Below are positions 1-10,348 of a stretch of DNA of 64,000 bases, piece by piece. The stretch spans positions 91,593,319 through 91,657,318 of the forward strand of contig CP136066.1 in NCBI GenBank assembly GCA_032622095.1, given 5' to 3'. The DNA comes from Siphonodentalium dalli (Eukaryota > Mollusca > Scaphopoda > Gadilida > Siphonodentaliidae). The translations under genes were made by a program, and so were the position numbers. Position 1 is the stretch's first letter; every line of letters begins with the position of its first letter. The notes beneath the pieces were generated by a model, which searched no databases, was not told the origin of the DNA, and saw nothing but the letters and a program-made list of their open reading frames with translations.

Positions 1-165
1 TATGAAACATTCAAGAACATATATATTTTTGAAAAATATAATAATGCCAGCGCTCTTTCTGAAACGATGTGAATAACCATCCTGATTATAGTCGATTTTC
101 AACAACTAATACAACCAGTATTATTAATGTTTCGCAACAAATATGTTTTTGAATGTTTCATACGC
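1..165. repeat. Short inverted repeat at the window edge
   Basis: TATGAAACATTCAAGAACATAT at 1 is mirrored by ATATGTTTTTGAATGTTTCATA ending at about 163. About 24-bp arms, a small foldback of unknown family, about 190 bp beyond the last visible 7B2 exon. Confidence 0.7.
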
Positions 166-351
166 ATAATGGCTTATCCTGGATATGTTCAGATTATCGG
201 AACACCGTGAAAAAGACAACTTAAAAAACAGTACTTTTTGTTAGCAGCATCAGTTTACCCTAACAGCATCATAGCAATTAAGCAGGACCCAACCGCATCA
301 TAGCACATTAGCAGGGCCACTTGACCAGGGGTTTTAATGAGAGCCACATAC

Positions 352-438
352 CATTCGCTTGTGTCTGTACATCCCTGGTGATTTTTTGGCAACGAGACCT
401 TCTCGCTTTTCGCCACCGAAAAATGAGTTATCCATGTC
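352..438 (-). CDS. SCG5: 7B2 exon preceding the C-terminal peptide (furin-type site)
   Basis: Minus-strand acceptor TTTCTTGTAG precedes 438. The 87-nt exon is in phase 0, as the previous exon requires, and encodes 29 residues including EGLVAKKSP and ending MYRHKRM. RHKR fits the furin consensus RX(K/R)R found just before the inhibitory peptide in known 7B2. The likely donor is GTATGT at 351. If it is not used, translation continues VCGSH and stops at TAA (336-334). I favour splicing, because no inhibitory peptide would otherwise be encoded. The alternative, that the AKKSP block itself is a diverged C-terminal peptide, cannot be excluded. Confidence 0.75.
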
Positions 439-3400
439 CTACAAGAAAGATGTAAATTGCCTCAGAAGGTTCTCATTTGTACTTCTATTTTAAATAAAGT
501 CATGGACAAATAGGAACTCAATATTTATTATTGTGTGAACAGTTTCTATACTGAATGGATTCTCCCATTTAGTTATAAAAGTCTACTATGGAATGGTCTA
601 TTATTCATCTTGAGGGGTATTCATATAAAAAATAAGCAGATGGCAGATAGTAAAAACGCAGACTGAGTCATAATTATTGGAGAGAAACGTTCAGATAATA
701 AGTTATTAATTAGTTAATAATAACTTATTATATGGACATTTCCTATAGGATAACTACTCATCAATGAGTATTTAGTATAGAAAGGGTTAAAGCTGCATTC
801 TGTGATCCAAGCCAATTTTTATGACTCTATTTTTCTTCATAACGGGATGGAAGCTGCGCTGGTGCAGCATTAAATATCCTGTGTCAGTGCATTCTCTTAT
901 ATACAGTAATGCCCTAAATAATCGACTCCTAAACCACAGCAGAATTATGGGTAACTTTTCAGGATTTAATCGTAGTGGGAAATATGGCTTGTTGCCATTC
1001 ATCAACAAGCCATATTTAGGGCATTACTGTATACGTGTCTCCCATACGGAGCCTCCCATATATAAGGGAATGCATTGGCTTTAATGTTAGGCGACCTCGC
1101 ATATATAACAGAATGCATTGGAACAGGGATTTCAGTTAACCCTTTCTATACTAAATACTTATTGATGAGTAGTTCAATTAGGAAATATTCAGATAATACT
1201 GGTAAGTTCAACAAACAGCCATAGATAATTTTTTGAATTTATTATCTGAACATTTCCCACCGATGAATATGAGTCATTCTTCTCTTGTATTATCTGTTTT
1301 TCTGTATTTTCTGTATTTATCTGGGTTTTTTTATTACCCAAACACCCCTCTAAATGAATAATAGACCATTGCAGTGTGTAATTTTATAACTGAATGTGAG
1401 AATCCATTCAGTATAGAAAGGAATGCTTGTTCAACAAACCACCTGAACATCCCTAAAAATGAACCAATGGGAATCAAGTAACTTCTCATTTGTACACATC
1501 ATGCAACGAGTATTCGTGCAACCATCAAAGAGCTGAAGAAACATTAAGAATTCCAGGCTAATTATTAGGAAACATGTGTTACATTAATGCCCTAAATAAT
1601 CGACTCCTTAACCACTGCAGAATTATGGGTAACTTTTCAGGACTTAGTCGGAAATATGACTTGTTGCAATTCAACGGAAAGCTCTCAGTGAGAGCTGTCC
1701 GATGAATGGCAACAAGCCATATTTCCGACTAAATCCTGAAAAGTTACCCATAATTCTGCTGTGATTATTATAAAGGAGTCGATTATTTAGGGCATTACTA
1801 TGTTACTTTGATTTAGTTCATGATCAAGCCTGGATATAGTGTGCCAACATTTTGAGGTCCCCAGAGGGGGAATATATTGACGCTATCCACACAGCAGGCT
1901 AGCATTACCAAATTCACCCTCTGGGGACCTCATTCTGCATTGGCCTCATCTTCTGGGAAGTACTATCTAAAGTCTCAAATTAACATTGTTTTAGTTATTA
2001 TTTCCCTTGCAGAACATAAACTTCATAAATCGAGGTGATTAATAGGTGAACCAACTTCAACTGGGGAACTACAACCTGATCCTAGGTCTCCCATAGCAGT
2101 TGAGACCTCAATCAGAATGAGATCCCCAGAGGGTGAATTTGTTGATGCTAGCCTGCTGTGCGGGATAGCGTCACTAAATTCACTCTCTGGGAACCTCATT
2201 CTGCAAATGTCAGACACACTATATCCAAGCTTGTTTATGATTAACTGAGAAGTTCCAAAAACAAATAATTTATTTTGCAAATGAGTTCTAATGATATGCT
2301 GCTTGAAGTCGGAAATGTGAGCACTATGATATGTTCCAGGTTAACCCTTTACCCAACAGGAGGGCCCTGTGCCAATGCATTCTCTTATATATGCGAGTCG
2401 ACCATAGCTTCCATAGGTCGCCTCGCATATATAAGAGAATGCATTGGCTTAACACATTAAAAATTATAAAATTGTTAAAGAATGTAAGAAAAAATGGTAA
2501 AAAGTGTTAAAAAACAGATTTTTTTTAGGCCAATGCATTCTCTTATATATGCGAGGCGACCTATGGTCGACTCGCATATATAAGAGAATGCATTGGCACA
2601 GGGCATAACTGTAACTATCACAATGTGGTCAAGGAGCTGGTTCCAATGATATCCATATTTGTATGGTTCTATTGAGACAGACCGAAGATATTTTAGGCTG
2701 TTGAAGCTTTATTTGGCCGGTTTTGGCCGGTTTGTTGGGTAAAGTGTTAATTAAAAATAATTATACATGTTTAACCTGTAAGTTATGAGAGGCCAAAATT
2801 AACATTTATTTTAACCTTTTATGATGGGAACTGCGCTGGTGCAGCTTTTAAGATGCTGTACCAGTGCATTCTCTTATATATGTGAGTCTCACATATATAA
2901 GAAAATGGACTGGCTTTATACAAGGTTCCCTATGGGAGACTCGCATATAAGAGAATGCATTGGCACAGGGTTTTTGCAAAATTTCACGAAGCTCCAGTAA
3001 TGGAGGGGTTAATGTTACTACTGAAACACAATCCAATTACACTCAAGTGAAAATCAGTGTAGAGGAACTCAATTCATTTCAACATGGATCCATTTTGAGT
3101 TGTAAGACCAACTATGAAACAACTATGGTTTTACAATTAAAAAATTAACCTATAATTAGTAAGAATTAGTAGAGAAATTTAACCATTTCATGATGGGAGC
3201 TGTGCTGGTGCAGCATTAAATACCCTATTACCATGTTCCAGTGCATTCTCTTATATATTCATGTCTCCCATAGGGAGCCTCTGTATATAGGGATCCTCTG
3301 TGAAATAAGAAAATGCACTGGCTTACAATGTCAAGTTAAATATATAAGAGGATACATTGGAACAGGGTTTCAGCAAATTTTCAGGAAGCTCCAGTCAAAC

Positions 3401-6400
3401 GTGATTGCACTTCAGCACAATTGAATCACTTTTCATTGCAATTGATTGCACTGCAATTGAATTGCATGGTGCAATTATTAATAAATGTGAATTTGGCCAC
3501 AGAAGTTAGTTGTATCCTCACCAGTGAAGAAAGATCTCCGTCCATTTCGGCTGATTTGCTGTTCCCTCCATTCTTTGGACATTCAAACATGTGTTCTTGA
3601 TCACATTCACATTTTTGGTTAGCATTGAACTGTCTGTTATTTTCCGCAGTATTTTCGAAGTTTTCAAGGCAATTGTCTTTGGCTGCTGAGAAATTATATG
3701 TCATAAGTTACCACACCATGCCTGAGTTTAGTGTGTCTGTCATTTGCAGAATAAGGTCCCCAGGGGGGGGGGGGCATTATACTAAGCATCTTGTCCTTAC
3801 CATTCTCACTTCAGACAGACAAGTTTCAGCCAGACCTATCTTACTCTTTTATATTATACTAGCAGATTAGCCCGCCTCTGGCGGCTTTGTCAGAAACATG
3901 ACTATATGAGCGTATATGAGCAAGGACACGGGCGCATGCAAAATTGGACCCGATTTGACCTTGAAATCACCATTTTGAAGGTCAAGGTCAGGTCCTGGTC
4001 ACGATTTGACCCGTCCAATACATTCCCCGGACAAAAGTACACCTGGCGTTGTTTGTCCCATGGCTTTGTTTGAAAAAGCAATTGCAACAGCTTCCGAGAC
4101 ACGTGTGTTGCACCTCGATATCAAATTTCGTCGAAATCCGCCATTTTGACAGGATTTTACCTTGAATTGACAATTTTGAAGGTCAAGGTCACGTCGTGGT
4201 CAAAACACCCCCCCCCCCGGACAATAGTATCCCTAGGTATAAAATTTCGTCGAAATCCGACAGTTTTACCCGATTTGACGCACACACATATACATGTATA
4301 TCATTTGTGGGTAGCCGTTTCAAGGTCAAGGTCACCTCGCGGTGAAAAACTGACCCGATGAAAATCTCCCCCGTTCCTTGGAACCCCTAAGTACGAAATT
4401 AAGTACGAAATTTCGTCTCGAGACGATTGAGCCGTATTTATACTCGTCGTGTATATAAACGCTCTTTATCAACGACACTGTGGATACGAACGCTCTTTAA
4501 CTATCACGCGATTAACCCCACAATTCCAAGGACGGCGGCAGTGGGAATGGAGAATGAGTGGTCGGACATTCTCATAAGCGGTCCGACGACACTGTCCGTG
4601 GATTTTTACCATTAGATAGGGAGTTTGGTCTCAATCGGTCCAGCCGTTTTCGAGTCTATATTAGCGTCTATATATACACATATAGCAGGTTAGCCCGCCA
4701 CTGGCGGCGTTGGTCCGAAACATGGCATTTTTTTTCGCTTTTCAATGAGTTAAATCGTGCGTTTTTAAGGAGGTATGATTTAAACTGACCCGATGATGTC
4801 GTTACGTGCGCTCGCGCAACAGTATGGCGATCAGACAGATTCGTAGGTTGGTGTCACCCTACTCCGTTTCACTCCATGACGTCACCAAAAACGACGTAAA
4901 ACCTCGTGGCGTTCTGACATTTTTACTGTGCCGCGTTTTTGCTATGTTTATTTTATGTGTTGTTTTCGATTATTTGTTTGTCGCCGATATCGCCATTTGT
5001 CGGGATTCCCTGTTTCTATATTTAAAACTGGCATGCTCGTAGTGAGCCTCGATTTCGATTTTTTCTCCCAGGTCAAAATACGTCAGAGTTGTGACAAAAA
5101 TAGATCGACCTACATTTTCTCCATCAGAACTCTACATCAAAGAGTCTATTGACTCCTTCGGGACCTATGTACATAGACTCCTTCATTTGGGTAATTTTAC
5201 TTATAATTAGGAAGTTTTATCATTTTTGGTTCGTGCGAAGACCTCTTTTTATCGTGCGGGGAAAGAGAGACATTCAAAACGCGATTTCGTAATTCGACGC
5301 AATAGGCTGAATAGCCTAACCTTCAGCCGAGTTCCGGGTCAAATACGACGAATGACGCAACACAAAACAAAACGGATATGTTGACACAAACACCGTTTGA
5401 AGAGTTTATTATTACATAAAATGATAGTTATTGATTAATTATTGATTAATTATTGATATTTATTGTTGCATATTGGCTGCTATCAATATTTACACAAATA
5501 GTATTAATTATTTCTTATAATTGCTCCTTTGGTCAACTTTGACTATCGAAAAATGAAAATCAAAATATGCCGCTGAAAAAAATGTAATCGATATTAAAGT
5601 CTCATCCTTTCGGCAACATGGAATTGGTTTTAATTACTTAAATGATTAATATAGTAATTTGCATTTATCTGTGATGAAATGAGAAATGGTAATTTTTCTA
5701 ACATTAAATTAAATAAAATAAATTAAGTAAAATACAGTGAAATTATTTTTTAAATTATTGTTTATTACATTTTTGCGCACGTTGGCATCTCTCTGAGTGC
5801 ATTCTAGTTGTTGTTGGCATTCAGGGCTTCGGGTCGTTGTTGTTGGCATCACGGCTCGGGGCTACCCGAAAAATCTCACATTGCCGTATAGGGGAAATAG
5901 GATTGCGTGTATGTTTTGTTTGTGTTTTTCAATGAGTTAATATTGGGTTTTTCAATATTTTACCCGATTTGACCTTGAATTGATCATTTTCAAGGTCAAG
6001 GTCATGTCAGGGTCACAATATATAATTTGTGGGTACCCGTTTGAAGGTTAAGACTGACCCGAAGAAAAATTCCCCCGTTCCTAGGAACGACAGACATAAG
6101 AATGTTTCACACAATGCGACGTCGACGATCCCCGTGTGTTTTTACACTTATGTACGAAGTTTGAGCTCACCTAGGGCGGAAAAACTTACCCGATCCGCGT
6201 TCTTATGAACACAACACGCTCCGCGTTCTTAGGAACACAGCACGCTCATGTCATACACGCCCAGACCCAGAAGATGTATGATTTTTTTTAACCTGCCCGT
6301 GGCCATTGAGCAGCCCCTGACAGAGGTTGTCCACCCTTACGAGATGGTCAATAGTCCCCGCAAAGTTAATCCCGTCGTGAACCCCATCCTCGCAAAGAGC

Positions 6401-9400
6401 GGACAGTCAATTAATCCCGTCGTGAACGCCATCACAAACGCGACGTAATTTTGTTTGGTATCATGTGTTGCGTTCTTAAAATAGGAAAGCACTTGTTCCC
6501 GTATACGTTTGCGTAAAAACGAAATTGTGAGTGTTGGTTTGTAACCGGGATTTATGAGAAGCATTATGCCTATAACTACCCCCCCCCCCCCCCAAGCCCT
6601 GACCTAAGTGTCATACATACTATAACAATGATGTTGTAAGAGTACTATGGCATCCAATAAATCTCCCCGCATAGGAAACCACTCAATGTTCCCGTATATC
6701 TCTCTGCAGATGCTAATAACGTTGAATGGTAAACAGACGCTCTTTATCGCGATGCGTCAAAAACAAACGCTCATTAAATAATCACTTGATTAACCCACGC
6801 CGTGCCTTTGCGGTGATTTGGGAGTGGATAAAGGGTGCTCAGAGCTTCTCCAAAACGCGACAACTACCCTTAGATGGGAAGTTTGAACTCAATCGAGCCA
6901 GCCGTTTTCGATTCTATAAAGTACATATATATATATATACGGAAGTCTCAAAATATATAGTATAGACTAGCTAGTGGGCTGTTTCCCCTCTGCTTTCATC
7001 CGGATCTAACATCGAAATCCGTCCGTTTTACCAGATTTGACCTTGAATTGACCATTTTGAAGGTCAATGTCAGGTGGGGGTCACGATTTGACCCGTCCAA
7101 AACACCCCCCGGACAAAAGTAGCCCTAGATATCAAATTTCGTCGAAATCCGTCCGGCAGTTTTCCCGGCCATTGCTAACAAACAGACAGACAGACAGACA
7201 GAAGTCCCAAAATATATAGTAGATAGATGTTGATATATGCAGAGATCGAGTATGTCATTTCGTACCCTATCCAACTCACCTGTGTGACCTTTTGGGCATG
7301 GATTTGGGGGGTTGCAGTATGCTGGCAATCCACGATCAGATTTGGCTTCTTTTGGGTCTGTTTTGCTCTTTTCGTCGCCGACTGAAAATAATATTAGGCA
7401 TATACATGTATTGATAATTTTCTTGTTTCCAACAGAGCCTCTTGTACTATATCTGAATTATAAAGCCAGTGTAGTAAGTTCAATATCTAACAACAGCTCG
7501 AATAATATGAGGCGGGATATATATCATGTGAAACAATGATCGAAATCCATGGGTGGACGGAATTCTTGCGATGCACGATGAGATGATCATGCAAAATAAT
7601 ATATATAGTAATCCCTTATACGTGTGCCACAGTGCAACTATTGCAATTAAAGCGACACTTTGATTATTCCTGTACAAAGAAGCATGCAATGGGTCCCGTT
7701 TCTTAAAGGCATGGTTGGCATTGGCTGTAGGTTATAATTTAAAAGTAAAATTTACCAAATTATGAATTTCCTCAAGAATATACCGCACTAATAGTATAGT
7801 ACATATAATGACAGTATATATGAATATTGCGATTTTACTTACAAAACACACTTTGTGTAAACCGATCATTTGTTTATATATAACTCGTACAGAGTGTGCG
7901 ATGAGCAAAACACTCAACACCGTGGGAATTGTTTTGTTTGTGATAGTGATTCACGGCGACCCATTCAAAACTGAACTATTGAGTGCTGAGGATTAGCGAG
8001 CGCTATATCGGGATGTTGTAAACAATATGGTGTCAATTTGAACCAAAGTTCATTAGTGGTGTATCCCTGGTGATGAGTGGTTTGCGTATCGCACCCTCTT
8101 TACTCACTATACTGTATCATAATATATATGGACTTTGTTTACTAACAAGGCGTCCGACCTAAATGACAATAACATGCTATTTATGAGATATTTATAATAT
8201 GATTGGTATAAGAACAATATATGTCCATATTTTAATATTCTTTCTGTTTATGGCGATTATAATTTAAGCATAAGCTGTCAATCCACGGAATACTGCAAAA
8301 CACTTGGTTGACACAATGTCATACTTGGCCATTTACAGTAATGCCCTAAATAATCAACTCCTTAACCACAGCATAATTGTGGGTAACTTTTCAGGATTTA
8401 GCCGGAAATATGGCTTGTTGCCATTCATGGGAAAGGTCTCAGTGAGAGCTTTCCGAACTAAAAATAATCTATTGTTTCCATGTTCTGGTTCGATCCGGGG
8501 AACCAGATAGAAAACCAAAGCAAGTCACATTGATTCCCCCAGGAAAAGACAAAATGGAAACAAGCTTGGTTCCATATGGATCAGAGTGTCTGTTTTGTAC
8601 TTGATTTGTACTTGATTTGGATCTTTATTTTAGTATGTATGCTTAGTTCTTCGTTTAGTTCCTCTACTGTGGCAAACCTGGGAACCAGTTTTGGTTCCCC
8701 GGATAACCAAATTGTCTCTGTGTGAAGTTCAACTGAAAACGACCCAAACCATGTTTGTGACTACTGTTGATTTAGTTTGAACAACTATTTCCTTAAATTT
8801 ACGCCATTAAATACGTCAAATAGTCTTTATCTTGGACTAGTTCCGTACGTGGACAAACAACGCATAACTACGCGAAACGTCACCGCAGGCCTTATATATA
8901 TAAGCCGCTGTTAGTTTCACGTCCCACTTATTGATTTAAGTATGTTTTATGGAGGTTTAGGATCAAGTAGTACATAAGATCTACAACTCGTCCCCAGTTT
9001 ATAGCGACATTTACCAAACTCGTCCAGTAAATTAGGTCTGGACCCATACTATATCCAAAGGCTCGGTCGGTCCAGTCCTACTTTTCTGGACTCGATCGTT
9101 TTGTAAATTTCTTCTGTAAACTGAGGACGAGTTATATATATCCTTTATGTATACAACGCATTACTTAATTAACCCTTGCTTACCGTTTATGGACTGGTAA
9201 TCCATAAGTTTGCTGCTCTCTGGTATCTCCTGAGCTCGTGGCTGATTTTCAGCATGTGGTTCCTCCTTGTCGTATGTGTACGGCGGTCCCATCGGGTCGC
9301 CGTAATCCAGTCCGGGCCCGCCCATCCCGTTCCATTGAAGTTCGTTGTCGTAGAGTTTCATATTGTCGTTGGCCTCGTTTCTGTATCCGTCATCTTCGTC

Positions 9401-9548
9401 CTGCATGACATCTGGATTGATGCTGTCGTACAGCATTCTGTCCAATGAATCATACCCATAAGCTGAGTCCAGATAGCTGGCCGACGCAGTGGTGGCGACC
9501 GCCACCAACACCCAGAGGGACGCTTGCATGACCGGAGGAGAACTTATT
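352..9548 (-). CDS. SCG5: Neuroendocrine protein 7B2 (secretogranin V), partial gene, four coding exons
   Basis: 7B2 is a secretory-pathway protein that binds proPC2 (PCSK2), helps it mature and transport, and inhibits it through a C-terminal peptide until furin-type cleavage. Read here on the minus strand, four exons join with consistent phases (1, 1, 0, 0) into 233 residues. Order: signal peptide (about residues 1-18), acidic Tyr/Asp-rich region, the LPAYCNPPNPCPKGHT block (residues 134-149) that is the hallmark of the family, a cysteine block with NCLENFENT and CECDQEHMFEC (155-185), then a basic stretch ending RHKR (229-232). Cysteines are at 138, 144, 155, 175, 177 and 185. The last coding exon with the PC2-inhibitory peptide is not found and should lie left of position 1. 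A non-coding 5' exon must exist, because the first coding exon begins with a splice acceptor. Family recognition is from memory of 7B2 proteins; exon ends are read directly. Confidence 0.9.
541..790 (+). mobile_element. E-family palindromic MITE
   Basis: TTTCTATACTGAATGGATTCTCC at the left and TTTAGTATAGAAAGGGTTAA at the right, with inner CAGATAATAAGTT / AACTTATTAT stems. The left TTAACCC end is eroded in this copy. Lies in the 7B2 intron between the 438 and 3522 exon ends. Confidence 0.8.
836..1140. mobile_element. C-family element split by an A-family insertion
   Basis: The C sequence GGAAGCTGCGCTGGTGCAGC ... TTCTCTTATATA is interrupted at 902 by an A element and resumes at 1033 with CGTGTCTCCCATACGGAG. 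The interruption falls in the TATA of the C core, which fits TA target choice by A. Confidence 0.85.
902..1033. mobile_element. A-family (Tc1/mariner-like) element, internally deleted
   Basis: Ends CAGTAATGCCCTAAATAATC and TTTAGGGCATTACTG flanked by TA on both sides. At about 130 bp it is shorter than full A copies (about 205-230 bp), having lost most of the right arm. Confidence 0.85.
1136..1421 (-). mobile_element. E-family palindromic MITE
   Basis: TTAACCCTTTCTATACTAAAT at the left end and TTCAGTATAGAAAGG at the right; reverse orientation to the copy at 541. It shares its left TTAA with the end of the split C element. Confidence 0.8.
1581..1802. mobile_element. A-family palindromic element, full length
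   Basis: ATTAATGCCCTAAATAATCG ... CGATTATTTAGGGCATTACT. The two halves are mirror images throughout, meeting near GAGAGCTGTCCGATGAATGG. No coding sequence. Confidence 0.9.
1823..2250. mobile_element. D-family element with two inner palindromes
   Basis: AAGCCTGGATATAGTGTG at the left is mirrored by CACACTATATCCAAGCTT at the right. Inside, GAGGTCCCCAGAGGG and CCCTCTGGGGACCTCATTC pair twice. About 430 bp, no coding sequence. Confidence 0.8.
2341..2750 (+). mobile_element. B-family MITE (TTAACCC ends)
   Basis: Starts TTAACCCTTTACCCAACAGG and ends TTGTTGGGTAAAGTGTTAA. It contains two palindromes built from ATTCTCTTATATATGCGAG arms around TCGACCATAG...GGTCG loops, arranged as mirror images of each other around a AAAATTATAAAATTG spacer. 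The TTAA ends and CCC/GGG termini fit piggyBac-type non-autonomous elements. Confidence 0.85.
2811..3012 (+). mobile_element. C-family MITE, partial
   Basis: TTAACCTTTTATGATGGGAAC at the left, one ATTCTCTTATATATGTGAG palindrome, and GGAGGGGTTAA at the right. Confidence 0.75.
3179..3396 (+). mobile_element. C-family MITE, diverged
   Basis: TTAACCATTTCATGATGGGAG left end, GTCTCCCATAGGGAGCC core, eroded right end. It lies about 125 bp from the donor end of the 7B2 cysteine-rich exon. Confidence 0.75.
3522..3685 (-). CDS. SCG5: 7B2 cysteine-rich exon
   Basis: Acceptor TTTCTCAG precedes 3685 on the minus strand; donor GTGAGG begins at 3521. The exon has 164 nt and ends in phase 0. The protein contains DNCLENFENT and, 20 residues on, KCECDQEHMFEC, matching the part of invertebrate 7B2 that follows the PPNPCP block. 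Four cysteines lie here (155, 175, 177, 185). The tail is hydrophilic (GGNSKSAEMDGDLSSL). A C-family repeat ends only about 125 bp downstream in the next intron. Confidence 0.92.
3715..3775 (+). repeat. D-family fragment ending in a G12 tract
   Basis: TGTGTCTGTCATTTGCAGAA followed by TAAGGTCCCCA and twelve G's; the rest of the D element is missing. It lies about 30 bp upstream (in gene sense) of the 7B2 exon acceptor at 3686. Confidence 0.7.
3850..4800 (+). repeat. G-family interspersed repeat (GGTCAAGGTCA-rich)
   Basis: Contains GCCCGCCTCTGGCGG near its start, repeated TTTGAAGGTCAAGGTCA and AAATTTCGTCGAAATCCG, and a C9-C10 tract at 4210. It ends in GTTTTCGAGTCTATATTAG and TATA repeats. A second GCCCGCCACTGGCGG start follows at 4691. 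Unclassified, likely non-autonomous. In a 7B2 intron. Confidence 0.7.
4803..5556 (+). mobile_element. 0.75-kb element, copy 1 (duplicated at 58862)
   Basis: GTGCGCTCGCGCAACAGTAT at the left end and TGGTCAACTTTGACTATCG at the right end match 58865-59540 at high identity. Copy 1 has extra segments (TTGTTTGTCGCCGATATC, and a CGATTTTTTCTCCCAGGTC block) missing from copy 2. No complete gene; short ORFs are frame-broken between copies. Confidence 0.88.
5900..7222 (+). repeat. G-family interspersed repeats, two tandem-lying copies
   Basis: The copy at about 5925-6960 has CATTTTCAAGGTCAAGGTCA, a C15 tract at 6579 and GCCGTTTTCGATTCTATAAA before TATA repeats. A shorter copy at 6966-7222 has TTTGAAGGTCAATGTCAGG and AAATTTCGTCGAAATCCGTC and ends in CAGACAGACAGACAGA. 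The second copy ends only about 60 bp from the 7B2 exon at 7280. Confidence 0.7.
7280..7381 (-). CDS. SCG5: 7B2 exon with proline-rich PC2-binding segment
   Basis: Minus-strand acceptor TATTTTCAG precedes 7381, and donor GTGAGT follows 7280. The exon is 102 nt (2 + 33 codons + 1). Its translation ends GLPAYCNPPNPCPKGHT, the conserved proline-rich motif through which 7B2 contacts proPC2 in characterised homologues. The upstream half is charged and Lys-rich. The phases fit exactly with the exons on both sides: V116 and A150 are split codons. Confidence 0.92.
7382..9183 (-). other. 7B2 intron, mostly without recognisable features
   Basis: Apart from the half A element at 8334-8458 I see no repeat family here. 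There is a loose inverted pair around GGGGAACCAG (8495) and CTGGGAACCAG (8688). Confidence 0.6.
8334..8458 (+). mobile_element. A-family element, left half only
   Basis: TACAGTAATGCCCTAAATAA through GTCTCAGTGAGAGCTTTCCG, then unrelated sequence; the right arm is lost. In the 7B2 intron. Confidence 0.8.
9184..9548 (-). CDS. SCG5: 7B2 first coding exon (signal peptide and acidic region)
   Basis: On the minus strand a pyrimidine-rich tract ending in TGTGTGGACAG is followed by exon sequence from 9548. The chosen ATG is at 9529-9527 and starts MQASLWVLVAVATTASAS, a classic signal peptide with a small-residue cleavage motif (ASA). An open frame continues upstream into the intron but lacks a plausible start. 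The mature part is rich in Asp, Glu, Tyr and Asn and has no cysteine. The exon ends in AACG before the donor GTAAGC (intron from 9183), leaving phase 1. The coding part is 346 nt, 115 codons plus one base. This N-terminal region is the least conserved part of 7B2 and would not be recognised alone; the downstream exons identify it. Confidence 0.85.
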
Positions 9549-9693
9549 CTGTCCACACAAAAAAAGAAAAAAGGAAGACATATTATATGATTAATATAAT
9601 TTATTAATTTGTTCAGTAAGTTTGCATGGTTGTTGTTGTTGTTGTTGTTGTTTTTTTTTTGCCGTATTTGACACACATCAGGACGTTGTCAGA

Positions 9694-10072
9694 CTTTAAA
9701 GACATATTATGTACTTGTTTTGGGTGCGTGAAACTGATCAGTTAGTATCCAGGCGCTATGCCAACTGGAGGAATGTACCATTCTACTAATATCGCCGAAA
9801 ATCTGGAAGCAAATCGACCATACCATTCCATAGAAAACATCGTCTGAACTACGCTCAAATGCAGATATTTACTACTCGATTCTGGACGCATCTATCTGCG
9901 ACAAACTAACGAAAACGATTTCGCCATCGAGAGTCACTGCATTTAATTAATATAAGAATGACAGTGTGTGTTGTAAATTTGGATTAATATTCGTAAAAAT
10001 AACTACTTTGAGCAAGATTATTCTCAATATCTGTTTGGTCACCCAATCGGAGTGTTTCACATCACTTTAAAG
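9694..10072 (+). repeat. L-family interspersed repeat, copy 1
   Basis: About 380 bp that matches 36826-37202: shared blocks include ATTCTACTAA, GAGAGTCA(C/G)TGCATTTAAT, ACTTTGAGCAAGATTATTCT and GGAGTGTTTCACATCACTTT at the end. Not palindromic. Unclassified. Confidence 0.8.
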
Positions 10073-10087
10073 ATGCATTAACCCAAG

Positions 10088-10142
10088 TTAACCCTTTACC
10101 CAACAGAACGGCCCTGTGCCAATGCATTCTCTTATATATGAG
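10088..10142 (+). mobile_element. B-family fragment
   Basis: TTAACCCTTTACCCAACAGA to ATTCTCTTATATATG, then unrelated sequence. Confidence 0.75.
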
Positions 10143-10348
10143 GGTGTAAAACGTGTTTTTGACATTTAAACAACCACCCACCCCAACATACCTTGCTGCA
10201 ACGTTTAGCACCCCACTGTCGGTATCGTAAAACCAAATAAGTGGACACCAGCAGCGCAATGCAACAGCCTCGCCAGATAATATTTATACTGCATGGGAGC
10301 ATATAACTGGCTTCCACTGCTGTTTGAGTTTTGATTATCCTAGACTTC

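Noticed and set aside
9548-9676. Upstream extension of the 7B2 first coding exon frame
   Set aside because: It reads through a poly-Asn tract from a GTT repeat and a pyrimidine tract ending in CAG, i.e. intron sequence. The signal peptide starts at 9529.
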